A DNA stretch of 64,000 bases, from NCBI GenBank assembly GCA_030765045.1, contig CM060974.1:49352839-49416838 (forward strand). Direction: 5' to 3'. The position numbers were made by a program, and so were the translations under genes. Source of the stretch: Tenodera sinensis. Taxonomy: Eukaryota; Arthropoda; Insecta; Mantodea; Mantidae. The notes under the pieces were generated by a model that was not told the origin of the DNA, ran no database searches, and was given only the letters and a program-made list of their open reading frames with translations. Each line of letters opens with the position of its first letter. The first letter of the stretch is position 1. This document shows, one piece after another, positions 49,916-61,562 of this stretch.

Positions 49916-50516
49916 AATCAGGTAATGAAAGAAAATTGAAAAACAAGAGCAATTATTATTGGAACATTTGGTTTCAGTCAGTTCTAAATCTAACCCAAAT
50001 GTAATGATAATGAGGGACACTTATGCTGGTATATTGAGGTAATGTGGTGGTGAAAAAATTTGCTCATCTGCTAAAATGCTTAAATCATTTTTCAAGTACA
50101 TTTTATCTTCATTTGTGTTGTATTTTATGTGAAATATTATGTTTATATATACTTATACAAATCCACATGTCTGGAACCATGTTTAAACCGAAACAGAATA
50201 TCGAAAATAAAACTTACATGACCATCATAAATTATCTTCATTCAATACCATAGAGAAACATCACAAAGTGTATTTTGTAACTGATCAGTATGCTGATGGT
50301 AAGTATATAAACAAAAATATTTATAGTCATTGCAGTTTTAGCTTCAGTTCAAGCTGACACCTCAAATTGTTCTCTGTATATTAATAAAGTACAAGAAATT
50401 TCAAACTGAATAAATTATTCAAATCATATCAATTACAGATGATTTGTTTTTATACACCTTATAACTGCAATAATTAATTTAATAGTTTGGCTTATCATTA
50501 CTGCTGACTGCAGACA
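49916..50516. other. 3' flank of zinc-finger gene 2
   Basis: AT-rich non-coding sequence; probably includes the gene 2 3' untranslated region. No clear poly(A) signal identified on the minus strand. Confidence 0.4.
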
Positions 50517-51573
50517 TCAAGAACTTATTGCCAAACAACTTTTATTAGTAATAACTGTTGCAACATCATGAATCACTATATGTCTTTTCAAATCTGATGA
50601 TCGAGTAAAGCTCTTATCACAAGTTTGACACTGGTGTGGCTTCTTACCCTCATGAATCAAATAATGAGTTTTCAAATATCCTAACTGAACAAAGGTCTTA
50701 TTACATATTTTACACAGGTGTTGCTTCCTATCTCCATGAATTAAATTATGTGCTTTCAAGAATGACAACTGAGTAAAGCTCTTATCACAAATTTTACACT
50801 GGTGTAACTTCTTACCCTCATGAAGCAAACAATGCTTTTTTAAATACGATAACTGACTAAAGCTCTTACTACAAGTTTTACACTGGTGTACCTTCTTACC
50901 TTCATGAGTCAAACAATGCGTCTTCAAGTATGGTAACAGAGTAAAACTCTTATCACAAGTTTTACATTGGTATGGTTTCTCACCCATGTGAATCAGAGTA
51001 TGCATCTTCAAATGTGATAACTGAGTAAAGCTCTTATCACAAACTTTACATTGGTGTGGCTTCTTACCCTCATGGATCAGATAATGTGTTTTGAGATATC
51101 ACACTTGCGTAAAGCTTTTATCACAAATTTTACACTAGTGTGGCTTCTTATCCTCATGAACCAAAGAATGCATTTTCAAATATGATGATCTTGTAAAGCG
51201 CTTATCACAAATTTTACACTTGTGTGGCTTTCTACCATCATGAACCAAAGTATGCTTTTTCAAATATGATAACCGAGTAAAGATTTTATCACAAATCTTA
51301 CACTGGTGTGTCCCGTTACCCTCAGGAGTAACAGGAATAAAATTATTTTGTTTCAAGCTGAAAGTTGTTATGTACATTTTCTCCTGATCACTACACTTAC
51401 CAGATTGTTCTGAGAAAATGTGTTGTTCTTCTGCTGGTATTACATTATTTTTGTGATTTTCATAATCAAGGTGATTCGTTCCATTATAGAAGTGTGTGCC
51501 TCTTCCTGAGACATCAGCAGAGGACAACGGTGATTTACAACTGATATCACTAGAAACTGCTTCTGCACTTAAT
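50517..51573 (-). pseudogene. Zinc-finger gene 2, exon C (C2H2 array with two stops)
   Basis: Begins at 51573 after the acceptor AATGTTTCAG with the last base of a split codon and reads LSAEAVSSDISCKSPLSSAD..., then nine C2H2 fingers (CKICDKIFTRLSYLKKHTLVH type) and a stop at 50517. Exon start and splice phase match gene 1 exon 3 (LYKEAVSSC against LSAEAVSSD). Finger 3 has TAG at 51135-51137, where Gln is expected before the first Cys, and TGA at 51099-51101, where Ser is expected before the Tyr. All its other finger residues are intact. As read, translation would end after two fingers. It could be a recent pseudogene, a null allele or, less likely, assembly error. Confidence 0.8.
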
Positions 51574-52487
51574 CTGAAACATTAGGGATTTACAATCATG
51601 GAGCACAACAATCAGAGAATTAAACCTGAGAAGAGAATCTCTGTTTGGCAATATCATTTTAGTTATAAATTCCTAATGCAAAGAAACTTGTTTGTTACAA
51701 TTGGATTAATTTTGTTGTTACACGATGTCATTAGATAATATATGGAAAGCATATCAGTGATACTACACTGATGCGATAATACAAGATATGTTTGTAACGT
51801 GCACTGAGAATGACATCAATTTTCATGTTTGCATTTAACAGCTATTTAAGGTAGCTTTGATTGTTTTTATTAAGAACATAAATGGGCACTCAACATATTG
51901 GATGGCAATGCTATCATAACAAAAATTCAATCTGCATATAATTGAATGAGCTAGCACCAGTGATATGAATCTAAATTATCATAAAATTGAGTAGGTGTTG
52001 AAATACTTAACATTACTTTTGTCACATAAGAGATGTTAAGTATTTCACCCCTGACCCAAGTTTATAATCAGAAGTTGAGTGTTCTTCTGTATCACAAGAA
52101 ATAAATGGACTGCAGATAAATATATTTATAAATTTTAAAGTATATGAAATTTCAAATCAATAACAAAAGCTTAATAAATAGTGTTATGAAAGCATATTTC
52201 ACAAATTGCGTGCATAATCAATGTTAACCTTTTACATTTAGTAACCATTTGTCTCTGTCTTATGGTTTAACAGTAATACAGAATTAAGTTTGTATAATAC
52301 AAGGTCTTCAGAGGCTATTCACAAAAAATGCATAAATAACTTTCAATATTAGCCATGAGAATATTTTAAAGTTGTGAATGTTAAATCAAAAATGTAAACA
52401 GACCTTAGAGAATAGGTATATTTTCTGTTCAGGTTGAGGTGAGAGTTTCTTCAATATCTTCGAAATTTTAAGTATCCTCAACTTAAA
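51574..52487 (-). other. Gene 2 intron (exon B to C), proximal part
   Basis: AT-rich and without recognisable elements. Confidence 0.45.
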
Positions 52488-52695
52488 TATAAAGTCAGTA
52501 TTATTTATGCCAACAAACTTACTGTTGGTGTTTTTAAACACACATGGCTTGCACGCTATGCGCACGTAGCGGAGACAAAGCAAAACGCCTGAGCTCCCAT
52601 TGGGAGAAAAGCCCCACTCTGGTGCCAGGAATTGAACTTTGGTATCTTGCTTGGTAAGCAGAAGTGCTACTACCGCACTAAGGAGACAACCCCGA
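52488..52695 (-). mobile_element. SINE-3 family copy
   Basis: Minus-strand copy whose tail (plus 'ttatgccaacaaacttactg', 'acacacatggcttgcac') is the reverse of 8203-8250. The tRNA-like part lies at 52626-52690 ('ggaattgaactttggtatct'). Includes a segment of about 45 bp (GCACGTAGCGGAGACAAAGC) shared with 27816-27862. Confidence 0.55.
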
Positions 52696-52929
52696 TATCA
52701 CCACAGTTTTGAAAATAATACCTTATAATCGAATAGTAAATATTATACTTTTTAGCTTTTTATAAAACATTGTTAAAGTTAATGAACTTAGGAAAATATA
52801 ACACTAAATAAAGAAACAAGACGTTTTATTGTTATGAGTTTAATGTCATATACTTTCTTTAAATTACCATGAAATTGTTTTCAAAATATAATGAAGAATA
52901 AAAACACATTCTTCACTTAACATCATCAT
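52696..52929. other. Intronic, nothing recognised
   Basis: AT-rich sequence without features. Confidence 0.4.
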
Positions 52930-53970
52930 TTATATCAGTATTTGGAAATGTACCCAGGGCACTTTCAGATATTTTCAATGCTCCAGAATTCCCAGAATGT
53001 GGTCAAGATAAATGAAAGCAGATATAGCAGGTCCTATTGTTTGCTAGGTTTACTGCATTTGGACCAGAATACTTCTTAAAGGTTTGATACCTCTTCTGAG
53101 AAAACTGGCAAATTTGAAATCATGTTTCCTTAACTTGTACTTGAGAAAGAATTTCCTGAAGGAAACCTTTTGAAAACAGAGCCAGTGCATGACCTTCCAA
53201 ACGATCTTTTATTCAGTTATGTCAACCTTTCTTAGAACAAGTGCTTTACCCAACAATGCTGAAAAGTTATGAAGGTCCTCTTTCGACATTTCAATGACCA
53301 CAAATGGCTTGTTCTCTTCTGATAAACTAACAAGTTGCATTCAGTAGTGAGGATCATGAATAGGAACAGGATACATCCATTTGTTTTCTCCTGTGATCAC
53401 ATGATTTCCATCACCCTCCATGTGTGTATGCCCTAGTATTACAAATAAAAGGTCAATAGAGTGGGGATGTGCAACTACACACATTATGGCAATGTGACTG
53501 TGTTTGTTTTGTCCTTGGCAGGAATCAGAATATGTAAGTTCTTTTTTACATCCAGATGAAGTTGTTTAAATCAATTGCAAAGGCAAGACTATCATTAGTC
53601 GCTCTTAAGACTTGTCTTTTGTGCTACATGAAACAGTATGCTTGCTTGTCATCACAGCAGCTAATATTAAGTTTCAGCTCCATAGCTGTCTTTTATAGAA
53701 GGCAATGGAGCTACTGACTATTGGAGTTGGCAAGCACTGTTGTAAGGTGAATGTTATGGCTTTCCTTGCAAGATCTTTTGTTGAGAGTGATTTGCCAAGT
53801 CAATATTTTCTTGGTGCATTTCTTACTCTCAAACTCAAGTTTTTTTCGCCCTCAGAGATCTCTATCTCCAGCTTAAGTCTATCACATATCTGATATGCAT
53901 CCACTTAGTCTTTGTGGTTCAAGATTATCAAGAATAGTTTCAGAGATCCTCCTGCCAACATGTCCAGGAA
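52930..53970 (-). pseudogene. Transposase-like relic (DUF7869-type), second copy
   Basis: On the minus strand, from about 53535: LTYSDSCQGQNKHSHIAIM, then VILGHTHMEGDGNHVITGEN and KPFVVIEMSKEDLHNFSALL near 53270, followed by degraded sequence to about 53000. 'D.C.GQN' and 'GHT..E.D..H' are the hallmarks of the same family as 46620-47100, though the sequence is clearly distinct. In-frame stops near 53342 and 53212. Upstream (53960-53560) shows only faint similarity. Confidence 0.55.
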
Positions 53971-55003
53971 TAGCATTTAAATACTCTTCATTACAAGTAG
54001 TTAAAGTTATAAGAGATGGTAATCGTTTCTCTGTGTTTTTACTAAAATTACATACAGAGTTGCAATACTTTTTTTTTCCATCTGTATTATTGACAAGTCA
54101 ATTGTTTTAGTTTACTTAATCTTCATATTAGTGCAATGAAAAAAATACCCTGTCATCAGATAGGTGTAGTGTCAAGTTGAATAAGTCATTCAAATTTGTA
54201 GTGCATAGCAAGTTAAGTCAGCTCTATTACTGACAACCAATTCTGCACTGCTGGTTCAATGGCGTAAAATAGGTTAAGTCAAAAGTGAGAGACTTAACCA
54301 TCTTTACACACACACAACTGAAGATTTCATGACATACCTCCTTATGCACACTCATGTTACTCAGCCATTAGAAGTGATATGACTTAACTGATTAGACACA
54401 TAAGTAGAGCACTCAAAATGACATCAAAGGCTGTGGAGAACTCATTTTTAATATTCTTTGACATAACTGCTTTTGCACATCCAGTCGAGAATTGGCCACA
54501 ATGTTATTGAGAAATAAGCATTTCTAGATAATCTTTCAAAAGTTGTAGCAATGATACATTGCAACAGCATAAAATTGCTTCTGTAGTTAGAGAAGATAAC
54601 ATCAAGGGATCTTCTACTACATAAATGTTACTGCTATATAAGAATTAAAAGAAATTTTGAATTTTTCTTTAGCAAAAACAGAATGAAGTTAGAAAACAAA
54701 CAGAACTATAGCTGAGGAAAATTATTCTCTCACAAAACTACAACACAATGTATTAACCTTTGATGCTCAGTATGAGGATTCATTTGTGCTAAACGTCCAG
54801 CCAAAACATCATCTAGAAGTCACAGAAGGAATCCTGACAGTGAATCATGTGGGAGACGACAGTCTCTGAAATATGTTCCAGTACGTTCTAGTGTAGAAAA
54901 TGTACTTAGAGTAATAAAAACTGCTAATTTTAAAATTAAAATAGAATGTAACACAAGAAACAGAAGGCTTATAATTGAAACATTACCATGGATTATGTCT
55001 TAC
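53971..55003 (-). other. Gene 2 intron, nothing recognised
   Basis: No gene or TE landmark recognised. Confidence 0.4.
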
Positions 55004-55035
55004 CTTGAAGATTTTGCTGGAGGGAAGTCCATATC
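55004..55035 (-). CDS. Zinc-finger gene 2, exon B (32-nt microexon)
   Basis: Minus strand: TTCTGTTTCAG|GATATGGAC...TCTTCAAG|GTAAGA. Encodes DMDFPPAKSS plus AG. Enters in phase 0 (exon A ends after AAA) and leaves in phase 2 (exon C supplies A, giving AGA, Arg). Same phases and similar acidic/Pro content as the 41-nt exon of gene 1, supporting both calls. Confidence 0.65.
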
Positions 55036-56185
55036 CTGAAACAGAATAATTTTGGGCTTATAAATGAGAATCTTGCATAACAAGGAACCTATCAATATGC
55101 TCATATTGCAAACACCTTGAAACCTTACTGTGTCATCTTTGTGCTGCAAGAGGCTCATATACCAAAAATGAGCTGCTGTTTTCAATGCTGAGTACCCAAA
55201 AATGAGTTGCAAATATCTTGGAACATATAGGAAATACAATATAGCACTGTAGAGATGGGACTAGGACAAACCTGATGGATGGCGATTGCCTCCCACCCAT
55301 GCATAAGAAGTAACAAAATAGCACAGGCTTTGCCAGTGTGTTCTGGATATATGTAATATTACTGTGGAGTCAGTTGCCCTGTGCTTCTTTAAAGATTGAA
55401 ACATGAAACCTGTTAATGTGTTAAAGAGTTCACGTTGCCTCAATATCATGAATGCAGCTTTCTTTGGGAATAACAAGTTCAGAGATGTTTAAAACAAATC
55501 CTATTGTTTTGACATTATGGCAGAAGCAACTATGGTCATAAATGCAATTGAAATCGAAGATAGTGACAGTTGTGACAATTCATCTTCATTCTCTCAACCA
55601 GTATGTGCGCACAAGTGGTATAAGGGAACCAGGTTCAAGTGCTGATTTGGAATCTAGTGACTAATAATATAGACCAGTCTCCAACAAAGTCCATTAGTTT
55701 TAGTTATGTTTGCAATTCACAGAAAAAAAGATAAAGAATATTAAGACAGTATAAAGGAAGTGCTGCATCTTTCTGGTTAAATGTAGGTGGGAAGTAATGC
55801 CGCTCATTAACCAATGTGCATTGCAGATTCTATTTGGTGACATCAGCAAGGCAATTATAAATAGAAGAAAGAATCAGAAACCCTGCTGTTAACTCCTGTT
55901 GAGCATAAAAGGAATTTGTATGGTAAATTATTTGCATGCTTTGTAGAAGAAAGAAGAGCAAAGAGAAATGTAACTGGCTTAAGTTTTAAAGCTCTGGGTC
56001 CTGGAAATTTCAAAATATCTATTCATTTGGCAGAGTAAATTTTAGAGCATGCTCTGTGTGGGTCTCTCGCTTCCAAAACATCTCATAGAATTCAAAGCAG
56101 AAGAATAAAAAAGTTCATTTAACAAGCATTCATAAAAAAAGAAGACGAAGTAGCAGAATGAGTAGCAGTAAGAGGAACTGCTTTT
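55036..56185 (-). other. Gene 2 intron, nothing recognised
   Basis: Short open frames only. A 40-60-bp stretch around 55100-55140 ('aacaaggaacctatcaatat') recurs in reverse at 56755-56780, hinting at an unrecognised repeat. Confidence 0.4.
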
Positions 56186-56189
56186 TGTG

Positions 56190-56294
56190 AATTTGGTGGA
56201 CCTCAAAAACATATTTCCAGTGAAATCTGGACATAAAATTTTTACATCAAATACAATACTCCCCCTACTTGCTGTATGTAGTAGAGAAAGTAAA
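56190..56294 (+). repeat. R-family 3' end fragment
   Basis: 'ggacctcaaaaacatatttc', 'caatactccccctacttg' and the terminal GTAGAGAAAGT at about 56283-56293 match the tail of the copy at 62140-63013. Confidence 0.7.
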
Positions 56295-57350
56295 AATACA
56301 GTAATTTATTCATCACCAAATGCCATCTATGCCGTTCCAGAACATGGTTAAATATTTATGGTTTGCAACCAGGTACACTTAACAATGGAACAACCCTCCG
56401 AGTTCATTGTACCTGCTAATTTCTGTCTCAAACAAGTGTGAGAATATGTAAAGAAGAGTGGGAAAATGTGATTATTTCTTGTGCATGGTGCCAAATGAAC
56501 TGTGTTTTAATAATTGTGGTCTCTTCTGCTTTGCTTTTGCCCTGACAAGATACTAGTCAGGACAGTCATCTGTGAATTCACAATGTGGATGTGCAGGTAA
56601 TGCATGTCCAGCTCCTGATGCTGCACTGCTTTGAACTGACAAATTTCAGGTTTGATTTTGGGTACTTAGGATTGAAAACAACAGCTCCGTTTTGGAACAG
56701 GAGCTTTTTATAACACAAAGATGACACAGTAACAATTTCAAGGTGTTTGCGATATGAGCATATTGATAGGTTCCTTGTAAGTTCACATCAACAACTTAAG
56801 GGCTAATGCATTTCATCGTACAGGTTATAAGGAGGTTAAAAACATGATATATACAGGTGTGGCATTTAACATTTCCCACTTTTGGTTGGTAAAACTGTGT
56901 ATGTGGTTGTGGCTGTGGGTTTACAGAACTGATTGTCTCTAGCCCTTGTTGGTTTCAGTCTGCTATAGAAAGTTGGCATGTGCAGCATCACATTTTATTA
57001 CAAGTAAGGCAACTGTGGCTGCCCAACGTGATTTTGAGTAGATTTGTGGTGAAGTTGTACCATTAGAAAAAAAAAACAACCAGTGTGTAGGCGCATCAGT
57101 GAGTGAAATGGGATCAGTTCATAACAAACCTCAAGTTCATCAGAAAACAGGGTGGGCATCTGAAAATGTTGAACTTGTCAGAACAGATCTGCAAAGAAAT
57201 CCATTTTATTCTGTGCAGCAGCATTCCTGGATCATAAATTTATGGGACAAAAGTGTGTGAAGTGTCCTATATGATGATTTTCAGTTCCAGCCATATAAAC
57301 TGCAGGTTTCAGAGAAATTAACAGTAGCAAGCAAAGACCTGAACTATTAA
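56295..57350. other. Intronic, nothing recognised
   Basis: Apart from the short repeat shared with 55080-55140, no element or gene recognised. Confidence 0.4.
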
Positions 57351-57432
57351 TAAAGGCATCACGGGTGATCACCCAAGTGAGATTTAGATACATTGAGCTT
57401 TCGGCCATTGTAGACTCCAAGGACTTCAGTGT
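57351..57432 (-). mobile_element. PLE terminal fragment with decayed hammerhead-like motif
   Basis: Minus strand: CTGAAG (57429-57424) then a shortened stem region, AATGGCC, GAAA and GCTC (57402-57395). It clearly derives from the PLE-D family terminus (compare 21401-21467), including 'gatcaccc' further on. The stem II 5' strand is lost, so it cannot fold as a hammerhead. Confidence 0.6.
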
Positions 57433-59339
57433 TCTGCAGTGGACAAAGTCTGTTTCAGAGCGCATGTATGAGAGTATTTATAGTTTTACAGTGAAGTTAA
57501 GTAATTTCGAGAAATAAGTCCACTCCTTTGTGATAGTACATTTATTAACAGCTTCATAGGTGGCAGAAGCAAAAAAAAAAAAAAAATGTGTACAAATACT
57601 TCGTCAGAAAGATGGGAAACATTTGCCATGCAGGACTTTACCTCTTTCTCCTACATGCGTGCTATCTGTCACTTATCGCCGTCGTTCCCAACAGCTACTC
57701 TAGTTGAAGCCAGGATTCAAAGTGGCAGTAATAAATATGAAATTAGTACCCAAGGGAATCTTGCTTAATTAGAATTTAGCTGAATGTAAATATCCTCAAA
57801 GGCTCAAAATCAAAAACAAAGTGGAACCTAGAAATGATTCTACGTATAGTATCAAGTTGCACATATATCTATCTCAAAGATGAAAATGATATAGCGAAAT
57901 TCATATTACATTAAACCTGCTCAGTACCAATGGCACTGGACTCTACTGATATAGACTATTAAAGGAAACATTCAAGACCTACGTTTAGGTTTTTCCCCTA
58001 CATTTACCAGTTATGATCACTGAGGAAACCTTGGAAAAGACCTGTGAGGAGGATTTGAACAGCGATGCTCCTGAGTATGAATTTTACACATTAACACAGT
58101 CTTGATGGAGCTAATTTTAGCATGCAGCTACAATCATGTTTAGTTTCAACTTAGGCACAACCATATATACTGTGATACTGGCCCTGGCGCACAACAAAGG
58201 ACGGTTGGGGCCAAGTTACTTCACACCACATGCCAGGTACAGCGCGTAACAAATGCGCTCGAGGTCAAGCTCCCCCACAACATTCACGTGAGCAAACACA
58301 AGAGCACAGTCAGAGCAGCTACACAGAAGGTTTTCTACATTATTTGAGAAGTGTCTGGCAGCCAGCATATTTGCAGAATTTCCAGGTATGTCTGTGTTGT
58401 GTCTCCGTACTATATAAGGAAGCAAAACAGTAAGTTAGTGGTGAGTTACCGACATGAGTTGTTGGGAGTCTTTTAGGATTTTAGGTTTAGTGTGTGTGTG
58501 TGTGTGTGTGTGTCAGTTGTAAGTGTACGTGAGGGAACCAATGCATCATGGAGGAAGATAGCCAACCAGTTAATGAGAGCTAAATGATTGTATCATCAAA
58601 GTTAGCTGTTTGAGAGACAGAGTATGTGAAGAAAGACAGAAAGGACTGAGTCAAGGTTACCAAAAGAAAACAGTTGTCAGTTACATCATGAAGGACTAAA
58701 GACTGTTTTAATGCCAGTAAAAGAGAACTGTGTTGTTGTGCAAAATATTGGAGGAGAATAAAGTGAGAAAAAAGTAACTGGACTGGATTTTGTCATTTCT
58801 GTCACAATGCAAGATATTTTGAAATATTTTACTACTGCAATCATGATTTCTAAACATGCACGTTACTTCTGGCATTTATTAGAAAGATACATGCAGCTGT
58901 GAGTGACTGTCAATTTTTTATCCTATTATTAGCATGTTTGAAAATACTCATAGTAACCAAACGATTCACCTCCTGTGAAGTTGAGCGATTCATGATTTTA
59001 GTGATGAAATGGTGAAGAAAAGGGTTAGAAATCTTAGTAGGTCTTGAAAATGGCATGAGGGGCAGCAGAGCAGTTCATTATCTGTGATCTTGGTCAGGTG
59101 TTCTCTTGTATGGAAGAAAACATTTACAAGGACAGACATTTTACCATATTGGTTTTGTCCTCGATGGCGTAGTGACAGAATGCTTACAATTTTAGAAATT
59201 GTATTCAAAATGGATGTCCAAAAATTTAAATTAATACATGAATAAGCAAACTACTGCTATATTAACTTTTCTCAAGCAATTTGTAAGGATAATCATTAAG
59301 CTTGGGTGTCCCACATCCTCCTGAATCAAAACAACAATC
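57433..59339. other. Intronic, no gene recognised
   Basis: Includes a poly(A) run at 57571-57586 and a (TG)n run at about 58492-58514. No coding signatures. Confidence 0.4.
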
Positions 59340-59830
59340 CGTGAAGTGGAGGCACAAGATGTTCCTGTGAAGAAATTCAGACAGACAAGAGCCACTCCAA
59401 AAATCATGTGGATGATTTTCTGGAACAAATTGTTACAATGGTCAAGTTCTTGCCCAACAGCGTGAGAACCAACAAAGACATTTATTGTGCAAGACAATGA
59501 AAGTTCTATGATGTAATACATAACAAAAGGCATGAAATGCTTTTGCGTGGAATCCTTTTAGCTCATGACAATGCCAAGCCACACACAGCCAAACAAACTT
59601 ATGATCTAACTGCAAAACTTGGTTGGCACCTTCTCCACGGTCCAGATTCAGCACCAAGCGAGTTATTGTTTCCTCATCTGAAGAAATTACTTGGTGGAAA
59701 ACCTTGCAAAAGCAATAATGTTGGGAAATCAAATGTGCAGACTCAACTTTTATCACATGTAATATTATTCTCTGATGATGGCAAAGAAAAGCAGTTTCCC
59801 AATATGGCAAGTGCCTGAATAATAGTGGGG
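59340..59830 (+). pseudogene. mariner transposase relic 3
   Basis: Plus strand: VPVKKFRQTRATPKIM near 59360, then LAHDNAKPHTAKQTYDLTAK (59562-59620), and a degraded third catalytic block GPDSAPSELLFPHLKKLLGG where 'YSPDLAPSD' is expected, so the last catalytic Asp is lost. Multiple frameshifts. In the intron between gene 2 exons A and B. Confidence 0.7.
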
Positions 59831-59897
59831 ACTATGTGAAGAAGTAGTGTAAAACCATAATAATAATGATGATGGTAATAATGATGATAATGATAAT

Positions 59898-60105
59898 GAG
59901 AAGAAGAAGAGGAGGAGAAGGAGAAGAAGGAGAAGATGGAGGAGGAGAAGGAGAAGAAGGAGCAGGAGGAGAAGGAGAAGGAGCAGGAGAAGAAGAAGAA
60001 GAAGAAGAAGAAGAAGAAGAAGAAGAAGAAGAAGAAGAAGAAGAAGAAGAAGAAGAAGAAGAAGAAGAAGAAGAAGGAGGAGGAGGAGGAGGAGGAGGTG
60101 GAGGA
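59898..60105. repeat. Purine-rich compound microsatellite, (GAA)n core
   Basis: A degenerate GAA/GGA tract with a near-pure (GAA)n run at about 59990-60075. Any ORF read here (poly-Glu/Lys or poly-Leu) is an artefact. It lies about 130 bp downstream of the gene 2 exon A donor. Confidence 0.9.
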
Positions 60106-60228
60106 GTATTTGGAAAATAATTTTTAAGACAACTATTGGTACTTTAAAATACATACATCGTAAAATCTTACTCTTTTGGCAATAAACAACAATTGTAACT
60201 ATCCTGAATTTCTACAAAACAAACTTAC

Positions 60229-60633
60229 TTTAATGTCATCACAAACAGGTAATTTTTTTGTTTGCAGCCACCAAGACTCTTCTTTAATTTCTATTTTGTG
60301 GTCACTGCTGTATTCCTTAACCTTCATTACAGGATATTCTGTCTCATTCTGTGAACCAAATTCTGACACCACAGTCTGTTCTTCAGCTTCCCTTTTCACA
60401 TCTATCTCCCAGTAGTTGCTGCATTTAACTGCTTCAAACTTATTCCACTCTTTGGTAACAGGAGTCTCAGATTTAATTTCTGTTTTAATTGCCGTATCCC
60501 AATCATTGTACAGAAGCACAGTATCACCGTTTTTGCTCCTTGTAACTTTCTCAGAAAAGAGCTCTGTTTTGTTTTGTGCGAACATGTCAACTGAGGGAGA
60601 ATCCTCTTCACTGATTTCTACTTTGGTATCCAT
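60229..60633 (-). CDS. Zinc-finger gene 2, exon A (acidic N-terminal segment)
   Basis: 135 codons from ATG at 60633 (MDTKVEISEEDSPS...) to AAA|GTAAGT (donor GT at 60228-60227), phase 0. A 51-nt untranslated leader extends to the acceptor TTTCTCCACAG|CATG (exon edge 60684). The peptide is acidic with KTEIKSE, VKREAEEQ and KIEIKEESWWLQTK...CDDIK blocks. The same arrangement as gene 1 exon 1 shows the two genes are paralogues. An in-frame upstream ATG (60702) lies within the intron and is not used. Confidence 0.75.
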
Positions 60634-60684
60634 TTCACAACTGTTGGTAAATCTGATGTTGCTGTTCTTAATTTCAGTAACATG

Positions 60685-61324
60685 CTGTGGAGAAAGATAC
60701 ATATTATTAGGTTTACAATAACATATTTAAAATTTTAACCATTAGCTTCTTTGAATCCATCTGTTACTGTTCAAAATGCACCAGACAGCTCCATTTTTCT
60801 CACAAATAAACATACCTCTTGGAAAATTGGAACAACTTGAAAAATTCAAAGTCATGCTTCCTTATGCCATCACTCTTTACCACTCTAGACACTCTGCTGA
60901 GACATTTTTTTGTGCATTTAATCACATCATTTGAGGTTATGCTAATTGCAAAGAACATCAGTTCAGAGCGCCAAAGTTTTGGGTGTGGTTGTGAAATTGA
61001 ATTTTTCAAGTCTGTTTTAGTTCGCAACTTAGCCACTACAAATGGCAGGTCATAAATAAGTTTTGAAAAACACACAAAGTTATTTATTATGAGGTTAGTT
61101 CAAGTCCTGAAAATTAGTATAGTCATCCAACTCCAAAACATGTTTTATTTTGGATAAACTAGCTGGCTAATAGATTCAGAAAAATTATGAAATCTATATC
61201 TACCCCATTATATGTGAAAGTTGCAAGAATATTATTTACATCACACCTGTTCTCTTTGCATTTGCTTAAGAACTCATTTCACATCACGATGGCAGCAGAC
61301 TCATCGAAAACAGACATTAGAGAT
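60685..61324 (-). other. Upstream of gene 2 exon A
   Basis: Non-coding, intronic or 5' region of gene 2. A 91-codon open frame at 60800-61075 (-) has no recognisable motif. Confidence 0.4.
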
Positions 61325-61562
61325 TGACAGGTAGAATTAGAACTGAAAAAATCAATGCCACAGCTGAGATTTGAACCACAGACCCTCTGCTTACCTGCAT
61401 TAATGGTTAGAGCAACCACCTGGTAAGTGGAGGGTCTATGGATCAAATCTCAGCTGTGAGATTGGGTTTCTCAGTTCTGATTCTACCTGTCAAACATTGC
61501 CCACACATGGCTTGTGTTTAAAAACACCATCAATATGCTTGTTAGCATAAATAAATAAGAGT
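61325..61562 (+). mobile_element. SINE-3 copy, complete fold-back form
   Basis: The left arm 61329-61400 (GTAGAATTAGAACTG..., 'gatttgaaccacagaccctc') and right arm 61430-61490 ('gagggtctatggatcaaatc', CAGTTCTGATTCTACCTG) are inverted copies around GGTTAGAGCAACC. The family tail 'tgcccacacatggcttgtgt' ... 'gcataaataaataa' follows. It contains tRNA-like box B sequences on both arms. Confidence 0.7.

Noticed and set aside
59765..60154. Poly-Leu (minus) and poly-Glu/Lys (plus) ORFs
   Set aside because: Pure translation of a (GAA)n/(GGA)n microsatellite in an intron; no codon-level signal of a gene.
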